This document shows, piece after piece, positions 14,541 through 20,454 of a stretch of 20,454 nt of DNA. The stretch is taken from positions 1 through 20,454 of the forward strand of contig CAYFHQ010000067.1 of NCBI GenBank assembly GCA_964342805.1. The letters are read 5' to 3'. The first letter of the stretch is position 1, and each line of letters starts with the position of its first letter. The position numbers and the translations under genes are program-made. A model generated the notes under the pieces. It did not search any database. It saw nothing but the letters and a program-made list of their open reading frames with translations, and was not told the DNA's origin. The DNA is from CAYFHQ01 sp964342805. GTDB taxonomy: Bacteria; Bacillota; Clostridia; Peptostreptococcales; Acidaminobacteraceae.

Positions 14541-15021
14541 ACCCTTTATGCCGTTTGTTATGGGTGCCAAAAACATAATCCCATACATGTGAACCAATTC
14601 CAAAATTGTCTTCATAATAAATATGGTGCATGCGGTGGTGGTCATAGAGGACCCTAAAGAGACGGGTCTTTTCCAACCAGTGGTCTGACGGTACATGCAT
14701 ATGGAAATGAACCACTTCCACCCACAGGGCGTAGCCGATCACAGTGATCATAAACAAGGCAAACAATTCGAGACTTTGTTGCAAGATATAGGCCCCCACA
14801 GGCATGGCTAGAACCCCATGCATGACTATATAAATATTTGATGACGCAACGTCCTCCCATTGAGCATCTCTATGCTCAAACTTCCGGTTGCCATGGTATA
14901 GTTTATGGTGGACTGTCAAATGGTCCTGCAAGGGGCTTCGGTGAAGCCAGAAACGGTGTAAGAGGTATTCTATCAGCTGGCCTATCAAAAGACCCGCGAG
15001 AATGACAATAAGGACAGTCAT
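14539..15021 (-). CDS. Fatty acid hydroxylase / sterol desaturase family membrane protein
   Basis: A small (160 aa) membrane protein of the di-iron fatty acid hydroxylase superfamily, whose members use O2 to hydroxylate or desaturate lipids, sterols or carotenoids. Hydrophobic segments lie at about 1-20, 62-80 and 84-104. Histidine boxes are plain: H22-x4-H27, H34-x3-HH39, HFHMH 105-109 and HHRMHH 128-133, plus H145. The size and box pattern resemble CrtZ-like and short bacterial hydroxylases. ATG 15021 has AAGGAG upstream. It stands alone, convergent with perR and divergent from the TVP38 operon. Substrate is unknown. An O2-using enzyme is unexpected if the organism is a strict anaerobe. Confidence 0.85.
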   Translation of the reverse strand: MTVLIVILAGLLIGQLIEYLLHRFWLHRSPLQDHLTVHHKLYHGNRKFEHRDAQWEDVASSNIYIVMHGVLAMPVGAYILQQSLELFALFMITVIGYALWVEVVHFHMHVPSDHWLEKTRLFRVLYDHHRMHHIYYEDNFGIGSHVWDYVFGTHNKRHKG

Positions 15022-15147
15022 GGGCTTCTCCTTCCGTTTAAAAATCCTGCATTACGGTAATAAATAGAATGTACAAACCCATCATAGCACTTCATCACAG
15101 ACAATGTAACCCTAGACAACTTCGCAACCGATGAAAGGTGATCCATT

Positions 15148-15834
15148 ATGAATGCAAATCAAAGAAAATTGCTGCTCATTGTAGTCTTTATTATGATCAG
15201 TATTGGCTTATCGATGTACTTGAACCAGTCTGGGATTTTTACCTTTGAAGAGCTCCTCCGTCAAAAGGAGTCCCTGGCAGCCTTTGTTGCCGAAAACTAC
15301 TTGTTAACTGTTTTCATTTTCATTGGTATTTACTATGTAAGCACAACTTTTTCAATCCCAATTGCCATTGTCCTGTCTTTGGCAGGTGGCTTTCTATTTG
15401 GCCCTGTCCAAGGAACCTTGTTTAACACCATTGCCGCAACGGCTGGAGCCACGACCCTCTTTCTCCTGAGTCGTTACCTTATGGGAGACTACCTTCAAGG
15501 GCGTTATGCCGACCGATTAAAGACCATCAATGCAGAGTTTGACCGCCATGGCCAGTACTACTTCCTCACCATGAGACTGGTCCCCCTCTTTCCCTTCTTT
15601 TTAGTCAACCTGGTTGGAGGCCTGTCTAAACTACGCCTTTCAACCTTTGTATGGACAACTGCCTTGGGGATCATCCCCGGGACATTTATTTATGCTTACG
15701 CAGGGGATAACATCAGTCGTATCAACAGTGTACAAGATGTTTTCTCAAGGGAAATGTTCATTGCCTTAACCATGCTCGGTTTGTTATCATTAGTACCAAT
15801 CGTATGGAAACGCTTTAGGGACCGCCAAGCGTAA
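15148..15834 (+). CDS. TVP38/TMEM64 (VTT domain) inner-membrane protein
   Basis: A 228-aa polytopic membrane protein of the TVP38/TMEM64 family, related to DedA, whose members are implicated in lipid scrambling or ion-coupled membrane homeostasis. Seen: an N-terminal TM (about 7-25), a hydrophobic segment near 52-70, and the VTT-domain signature around LSLAGGFLFGPVQGTLFNTIAATAGA with re-entrant helices, the arginine-containing MRLVPLFPFFLVNLVGG segment, then ALGIIPGTFIYAYAG, and a last TM (about 206-220). AAGGTGATCC precedes the ATG. Only 9 bases separate it from the ABC binding protein, which is consistent with one operon. E. coli has two homologues (YdjX, YdjZ) beside the similar ynjBCD genes. 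Confidence 0.88.
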   Translation: MNANQRKLLLIVVFIMISIGLSMYLNQSGIFTFEELLRQKESLAAFVAENYLLTVFIFIGIYYVSTTFSIPIAIVLSLAGGFLFGPVQGTLFNTIAATAGATTLFLLSRYLMGDYLQGRYADRLKTINAEFDRHGQYYFLTMRLVPLFPFFLVNLVGGLSKLRLSTFVWTTALGIIPGTFIYAYAGDNISRINSVQDVFSREMFIALTMLGLLSLVPIVWKRFRDRQA

Positions 15835-15843
15835 GGAGGAAGC

Positions 15844-17100
15844 ATGAATCGCCTTGGAAATCGAACTCACACTATGATTATTACACTCATTATTGCACTT
15901 GTAGCCTTAGCAACCACTGGCTGTAGCCAGGACCATGACCTTCAATCATATGAGTGGCAAGAAGCAAGCTGGGAAACCACCTTGCAAGCAGCCAAGGGGT
16001 CCACCGTCAACATCCACATGTGGGGCGGTAGCGACCAGGTCAACCAGTACATGGACCAGTATGTTGCTACCCAAGTCCTCACCCGCTACCAGGTTAAACT
16101 CAACAGGGTTCCCATTACCGACGCCCGTGACCTGGTCAACAAACTCAGAACAGAGAAAGACCTTGAAAAGGAAGACGGGTCTGTGGACATCTTTTGGCTC
16201 AACGGTGAAAACTTCGCTATAGCTAAAAACGAAGGGCTTTTGTTGGGTAATTTTGTAGACAAACTACCCAATTATAATGCTTTAATTGACAAGACTGCCG
16301 ATGACCTTCGCTATGATTTTGGTACCCCCACTGAGGGTTTAGAAGCTCCTTGGGGCCGGTCGCAGTTTGTTCTCATTTATGACGAGACCACAACGCCTCA
16401 GCCACCAAAAACTTTTGAAGACCTTTTAACTTATGCCAAGAAGAACCCTGGTATGGTTACCTATCCTGCACCACCAGACTTTACAGGTTCGGCCTTTGTC
16501 AGACAAGTGATCATGGCCCATACGGCTGACCCAATTGCCCTTCTCACCATTCAAGACACGACCAGTATAGAGCAACTGTCAATGGGGGGGCTTGACTACC
16601 TGGAGGACCTAAAACCCTACCTCTGGCGGCAAGGGACAACTTATCCGGAGTCAAGTGGCAAGTTGGACACCATGTTTGGGGCAGGTGAAGTACATTTTTC
16701 CATGTCCTATAACCCTGTCCATGCCAGTAACATGATTACCAGTGGCAATTTTCCAGAAACCACAAGAAGCTTTATTTTGGACTCTGGAAGTCTGACCAAT
16801 ACCCACTACTTGACCATCCCCTTTAATGCGGCAAATCCTCCAGGCGCTCAAGTTGTTATTGACTTCTTACTATCTGAGGATGCGCAAATTGAGAAGTATA
16901 AACCCAGCGTATGGGGAGACGGCTTTGTAATCGACACAAGCCTAATGAGCCCAGAAGGCGCAGAGGCCATTGGTCAAATGGATCGCGGGATCGCAACCCT
17001 TCCTGCTGATCAACTGGAGGAAAATAAAATACCTGAAATGCCAGGTGCCAATGTAGAACTCCTGGAGGACATGTGGTATGAACGGATCGCCGTACAATAA
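15844..17100 (+). CDS. ABC importer substrate-binding lipoprotein, YnjB-like
   Basis: A 418-aa extracellular solute-binding lipoprotein. The signal peptide (1-26) ends in a lipobox ATTG-C27, so the protein should be tethered to the membrane after lipidation. The mature part is a type II periplasmic-binding fold; the block DIFWLNGENF (115-124) followed by LLLGNF...LPN is characteristic of the E. coli YnjB group as I remember it. AAGGAGG precedes the ATG. The ligand is not known: related binding proteins carry spermidine, thiamine, iron or sulfate, and nothing here decides. The last 23 bases overlap the first permease gene. Confidence 0.88.
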   Translation: MNRLGNRTHTMIITLIIALVALATTGCSQDHDLQSYEWQEASWETTLQAAKGSTVNIHMWGGSDQVNQYMDQYVATQVLTRYQVKLNRVPITDARDLVNKLRTEKDLEKEDGSVDIFWLNGENFAIAKNEGLLLGNFVDKLPNYNALIDKTADDLRYDFGTPTEGLEAPWGRSQFVLIYDETTTPQPPKTFEDLLTYAKKNPGMVTYPAPPDFTGSAFVRQVIMAHTADPIALLTIQDTTSIEQLSMGGLDYLEDLKPYLWRQGTTYPESSGKLDTMFGAGEVHFSMSYNPVHASNMITSGNFPETTRSFILDSGSLTNTHYLTIPFNAANPPGAQVVIDFLLSEDAQIEKYKPSVWGDGFVIDTSLMSPEGAEAIGQMDRGIATLPADQLEENKIPEMPGANVELLEDMWYERIAVQ

Positions 17101-17953
17101 AAAAATCATACTCTCCCTTGTGCCTGCCTTGACCCTTGTCATTGGTCTTGTGGGCTACAGCATAGGGAGCACACTCACCCAGGCCTATCAGTCTTTTGAA
17201 TCCATAGGGGCATCCGTTGATGCCTCTATTTACATTACCTCTTTTTTCTACACCCTGAGGATTGCTGTCTTGGCTACCTTAAGCGCCCTAGCCTTGGCCC
17301 TATTCTTGCTCTATTTGGTCTTCACTGTTATGGCCGCCTCCACCAGTCGTCGGAAAGTCAAGCAGGCGGACTTCCTATTGGCCCCCATGTTCTTTCCCTA
17401 CTTCAGTGCAGCCTACATGATCTACTTGACCTTCAGCCAGACCGGTCTCTTATCTCGAGTCACTGCAAACCTGGGCTTGACCCAGGCTATACAAGACTTT
17501 CCCATCCTAGTGAACGATCCCTTTGGTTGGGGGATTTTAATAACATATGTATGGAAGACAGCCCCCTTCATGCTCCTGCTTTTTATTCCAACAGTCTTAC
17601 AGCATGATTGGAAAAACTATGAAATGGCAAGGGTCTTTGGCTGTAAAAGGCCCACTTACTTTTTGCAAGTAATCCTGCCATCCATTGGAAAAACAGCACT
17701 ATTTGTTTCCCTTATCGTTTTTACTTTTACATTCACGTCCTTTGAAGTTCCATATCTTTTGGGTGTGACCTATCCCAAGACCTTGTCGGTCCTCACCTAT
17801 GAGTTTTATGTGGGGGGCAATGACATGGAGCGCGCTTTAGCCTTCTTGATCAATGGCCTGGTTTTGCTTGGGACTAGCGGGCTTGGCATTTATGTGTTTG
17901 GACAAATGGAAGGCCTCTCCCCTGGAAAACGACAAGAACGGAGGCGGTCATGA
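17078..17953 (+). CDS. ABC transporter permease, YnjC N-half-like
   Basis: A 291-aa inner-membrane permease with about six hydrophobic segments and the cytoplasmic EAA loop YEMARVFGCKRPTYFLQVILP (182-202), which docks on the ATPase. GGAGG at 17064-17068, inside the binding-protein gene, serves its ATG, and the two genes overlap by 23 bases. It overlaps the second permease by 4 bases (ATGA). E. coli YnjC is a single double-length permease of about 511 aa; here the two halves are separate genes totalling 551 aa. Confidence 0.9.
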   Translation: MNGSPYNKKIILSLVPALTLVIGLVGYSIGSTLTQAYQSFESIGASVDASIYITSFFYTLRIAVLATLSALALALFLLYLVFTVMAASTSRRKVKQADFLLAPMFFPYFSAAYMIYLTFSQTGLLSRVTANLGLTQAIQDFPILVNDPFGWGILITYVWKTAPFMLLLFIPTVLQHDWKNYEMARVFGCKRPTYFLQVILPSIGKTALFVSLIVFTFTFTSFEVPYLLGVTYPKTLSVLTYEFYVGGNDMERALAFLINGLVLLGTSGLGIYVFGQMEGLSPGKRQERRRS

Positions 17954-18732
17954 AAAGACACATAGCCGGCCTCTATTTCCTCCTGGGCGTCTGGTTCCTG
18001 CCCATTTTCGCCCTGGTCCTCAGGGCCTTGGCAAAGACTTGGCAGTGGCCACGCCTACTCCCAAAGGACATGAACCTAGACCCCTGGTTTCATCTTTTCC
18101 GGGAAGGGTCCACCACCCTACAAGCGATTGGAACGACGGTCATGATCGCCCTTGCAGTGATCTTGGTCAACCTCCTGGTGGCCATACCCGCAGCCAACAT
18201 ACTGGGTCGCTACGCCTTTAAGGGACGATCCCTAATCAATATAACCCTAACTGCTCCAATCCTTTTACCACCCCTTGCTCTATCCATCGGCATGCACCGT
18301 ACCCTCATTCGATACGGCCTTGACGACCATATCATAGGGGTGATCATTGCCTTGATTGTGCCAACCATGCCCTATATGTTGAGGGCCCTTATCGTTGGCT
18401 TCGAGTCATTGGGCTTTCAGTTGGAAGAACAGGCCGCAACCCTGGGGGCTAGGCCCCTACAACGCTTGCAATATGTCGTATTACCAAGCCTCTTACCGGC
18501 GGTGATAGCCGGAGCCAGTATAACGACCCTAATCACCATAAGCCAGTATGCTTCCGTCCTCCTCATTGGTGGAGGAATTGTACAGACGTTGCCAGTGGTC
18601 ACCTTTCCATTTTTGCTCTCAGGCAATGAAACCTTTGGGTCAGTCTATACCATTGTCTTTGCCCTCTTGGCAGTCTTACTTCTCCTTTTCCTAGAAGTAG
18701 GCCTTAAAAGATACTATCGAAAGGATTTATAG
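17950..18732 (+). CDS. ABC transporter permease, YnjC C-half-like
   Basis: A 260-aa permease, the second half of the membrane pore. It has six predicted hydrophobic segments (first at about 7-26, last at about 236-252) and an EAA loop EEQAATLGARPLQRLQYVVLP (159-179). Its ATG overlaps the stop of the first permease, so translation is coupled. It ends one base before the ATPase start codon. Confidence 0.9.
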   Translation: MKRHIAGLYFLLGVWFLPIFALVLRALAKTWQWPRLLPKDMNLDPWFHLFREGSTTLQAIGTTVMIALAVILVNLLVAIPAANILGRYAFKGRSLINITLTAPILLPPLALSIGMHRTLIRYGLDDHIIGVIIALIVPTMPYMLRALIVGFESLGFQLEEQAATLGARPLQRLQYVVLPSLLPAVIAGASITTLITISQYASVLLIGGGIVQTLPVVTFPFLLSGNETFGSVYTIVFALLAVLLLLFLEVGLKRYYRKDL

Positions 18733-18733
18733 T

Positions 18734-19789
18734 ATGCGTCAGGTTCGTCTAACAGACATTCAAATTACATTCGACCAACGCTTTCATCTCAACATTCCCG
18801 ACCTGACCATAGAAAGTGGGACCTTTTTTGGTCTTATAGGTGAGTCTGGAAGTGGTAAAACCACCCTACTCAGAGCCATCGCTGGCCTTCAAAATCTACA
18901 TGGGGGTAGTATTGTTAAAGACGACAACCCCATTCACCACCTCCCTCCTGAAGACAGGGGAATCTCCATGGTCTTCCAAGAGCCCCGACTTTTTGACCAT
19001 TTGACCGTGCTGGACAATGTGGCCTTCCCCCTTCGCATGAAGGGGATTGGACGTCAGGAACGGACAAAAGAAGCCCAAGACCTTCTACGTCTGGTTAAAC
19101 TGGACTCTCTGGAAATTGCCTATCCAGCCTCCCTATCAGGGGGTCAAAAACAGCGGGTGTCCATTGCTAGGGCCCTGGCCTGTAAACCAGACCTTCTCTT
19201 AATGGATGAACCCTTTAGCGCCCTTGACCCCGAATTACGGAGTGACATGCGTAGCTTGATCAAGGACCTCCATGACCAATTGGACATCACCATTATCTTC
19301 GTGACCCATCACATGGAGGAAGCTGGCTACCTCTTTAGCCACATGGCCTTGTTGGATAAGGGAACCATTGTTCAAGTGGGTCCACCCAGCCAAATGTATA
19401 CCCGGCCCAAAAGCCCTGAGATTGCCCGTTTCATGGGCCACCGGAATGTGTTTCAGGGCAAGCGTATGGAAACAAACAAGCAAAGCTACTTCCAAATCAA
19501 TGAAGACACAGACCTTGTTCTACAAGTCCCCTTTGACACAGGGTCCATTGTCATACCTGACTACACCATAACAATTAATGAAGACGCTCCTTCTGGAGAC
19601 CACACTCAACTGCTGGCCCAACTGGTGGACAAGCAGTTTATCCACGGTTCCCTCTACATGACCTTTGCCTATGGTCAACTAAAAATCCACAAGCAAGTCC
19701 CCTTTGAAGAGGATAGCAAGTTTAAAACCGGCCAATGGGTGTCCCTTCAAGTTCGGTCTGACCAAGTGCTTTACTTCAAAAAACAATAA
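18734..19789 (+). CDS. ABC transporter ATP-binding protein with TOBE-like tail, YnjD-like
   Basis: The 351-aa ATPase energises the importer. Motifs: Walker A GESGSGKT (36-43), Q-loop Q82 in VFQEPRLF, signature LSGGQKQR (134-141), Walker B LLLMDEP (154-160), D-loop SALD and switch histidine H192 in VTHH. After about 235 comes an extra C-terminal domain of about 115 residues resembling the TOBE regulatory domain of CUT1/spermidine-type importers. E. coli YnjD is shorter (about 217 aa) and lacks it. AAAGGAT precedes the ATG. It is the last gene of the operon; a terminator starts two bases after the stop. Confidence 0.93.
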   Translation: MRQVRLTDIQITFDQRFHLNIPDLTIESGTFFGLIGESGSGKTTLLRAIAGLQNLHGGSIVKDDNPIHHLPPEDRGISMVFQEPRLFDHLTVLDNVAFPLRMKGIGRQERTKEAQDLLRLVKLDSLEIAYPASLSGGQKQRVSIARALACKPDLLLMDEPFSALDPELRSDMRSLIKDLHDQLDITIIFVTHHMEEAGYLFSHMALLDKGTIVQVGPPSQMYTRPKSPEIARFMGHRNVFQGKRMETNKQSYFQINEDTDLVLQVPFDTGSIVIPDYTITINEDAPSGDHTQLLAQLVDKQFIHGSLYMTFAYGQLKIHKQVPFEEDSKFKTGQWVSLQVRSDQVLYFKKQ

Positions 19790-19790
19790 A

Positions 19791-19834
19791 AAGAGGGTGA
19801 AACGATTGTCTTCAAGGAATCGCTTCGCCCTCTT
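19791..19834. terminator. Bidirectional terminator between convergent ABC and GNAT genes
   Basis: A 17-bp stem (19791-19807 with 19818-19834; one wobble and one mismatch) around a 10-base loop. It is followed by TTCTTT on the plus strand and by TTTATTG after CTCTT on the minus strand, so it can serve both converging transcripts. Confidence 0.9.
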
Positions 19835-19844
19835 TTCTTTGCAA

Positions 19845-20297
19845 CTATAGCGTTTTTGATAAACGCCAGGCCCAACCAAAATGTTGGTCATATTCCTTTT
19901 CAGAACCCGTGTAACCCAGGTTTCTGTAAAAAGTCTCTGCGGTGAGACTGGCATCCATTTGCAAAGAAGGTATACCATGGTCTTTGGCGTCCTTTTCAAT
20001 AAAGTCCACCAGTGCCTTTCCAATACCCCTTCCTTGGGCATCTGGATCAACATAAAGGGCCAGCAAATGGTCCTCTTTTCTCGCGATAGTCCCCAGTAGG
20101 CGTCCATCTTCTTCCATGACATAGATGGATCGATCTTTTGCCATTTTCTTGAGCCCTTGGGGGCTAAAATAGGCCATCATGAAGGAAAGGACTTCCTCTG
20201 GATAGTCCTGGCAGTTGGAAATGGTCAAAGTCTTGCCCACTAAGGCACTTAAAAGGTCTGCGTCATTATCCATAAAGGGACGGATCTTAGTCACCAT
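19845..20297 (-). CDS. GNAT family N-acetyltransferase
   Basis: A 150-aa GCN5-related acetyltransferase that uses acetyl-CoA. The acetyl-CoA pyrophosphate loop is clear: LALYVDPDAQGRGIGKALV, with Q88-x-x-G91-x-G93; the later YRNLGY segment is the usual closing motif. ATG 20297 has GGAGAG eight bases upstream and lies inside the end of the upstream YjbR-family gene, giving an 11-base overlap and likely coupling. The acceptor substrate cannot be deduced; small-molecule or protein amines are both possible. Confidence 0.9.
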   Translation of the reverse strand: MVTKIRPFMDNDADLLSALVGKTLTISNCQDYPEEVLSFMMAYFSPQGLKKMAKDRSIYVMEEDGRLLGTIARKEDHLLALYVDPDAQGRGIGKALVDFIEKDAKDHGIPSLQMDASLTAETFYRNLGYTGSEKEYDQHFGWAWRLSKTL

Positions 20298-20454
20298 GTA
20301 ATATTCTCTCCCTATCGGCCTTTTTCAATGATTTCACGACAATCTCATAACTAATATCCACCAGGTTGATGATCTCCTCATCGGGTACGTCTCCATTAAA
20401 AAGCACGGTATTCCAGTGCTTTTTATTCATATGGTATCCAGGAAAGACGTCCTC
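20287..20454 (-). CDS. Partial MmcQ/YjbR-family protein (C-terminal end only)
   Basis: An open frame enters from the right edge and ends at TAA 20289-20287, giving the last 55 residues. It contains PGYHMNKKHWNTVLF followed by VPDEEIINLVDISYEIVVKS, the typical C-terminal block of MmcQ/YjbR (CyaY-like fold) proteins, in which a central YHMNK-x2-W motif and a closing SY motif are conserved. The N-terminus lies outside the window. The family is often called DNA-binding, but its role is poorly established. Confidence 0.8.
   Translation of the reverse strand, partial: EDVFPGYHMNKKHWNTVLFNGDVPDEEIINLVDISYEIVVKSLKKADRERILHGD

Noticed and set aside
14193..14696. 167-codon minus-strand frame spanning the perR end and hydroxylase end
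   Set aside because: It overlaps two well-supported genes in other frames and has no family signature.
15022..15147. Promoters in the divergent region between the hydroxylase and TVP38 genes
   Set aside because: Apart from ribosome sites for both genes I could not find a -35/-10 pair with acceptable match and spacing on either strand, so none is listed.

Overview
The window looks like chromosome from an anaerobic or fermentative member of the Bacillota, most likely class Clostridia. Evidence: strong AGGAGG-type ribosome sites with frequent TTG and GTG starts, tightly packed operons, a clustered accB-accC-accD-accA operon behind a FapR-type operator, a PerR-type Fur regulator with its own Per box, and moderate base composition. 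I cannot name a genus from the sequence. No stretch longer than 300 bases lacks a gene; the longest gap, 11403-11668, holds a terminator, an operator, a promoter and a leader hairpin. No rRNA, tRNA, CRISPR array, IS element or phage gene was seen.

Layout. (1) 1-5377, minus strand: a compact operon read mtaD, mtnA, MTI/MTA phosphorylase, class II aldolase, methionine gamma-lyase-like PLP enzyme, then a partial possible winged-helix gene running off the left edge. Together the enzymes can take methylthioadenosine through deamination, phosphorolysis, isomerisation and probable aldol cleavage, i.e. a 'DHAP shunt' entered by the inosine route. (2) 5421-7626, minus: one dCache chemoreceptor (MCP) with its own terminator. 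(3) 7709-11503, minus: complete acetyl-CoA carboxylase operon accBCDA with promoter, FapR box and terminator. (4) 11590-13971, minus: sfsA, a CobW/G3E GTPase with an unusual cysteine motif, and a PduO-type cobalamin adenosyltransferase, ending in a strong terminator. (5) 14000-14540, plus: perR-like regulator with a textbook promoter and a perfect palindromic Per box at its start site. (6) 14539-15021, minus: a small histidine-box fatty acid hydroxylase/sterol desaturase-family membrane protein. (7) 15148-19834, plus: a TVP38/VTT membrane protein followed by an ABC importer resembling E. coli YnjBCD, with the permease split into two genes and a TOBE-like tail on the ATPase. (8) 19845-20454, minus: GNAT acetyltransferase and the C-terminal end of an MmcQ/YjbR-family protein.

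The parts most worth attention are the MTA salvage operon (an uncommon combination of deaminase entry and aldolase exit, plus a C-S enzyme whose usual Cys is Ser), the TVP38-YnjBCD block, which mirrors an uncharacterised neighbourhood in E. coli, and the CobW-adenosyltransferase pair.
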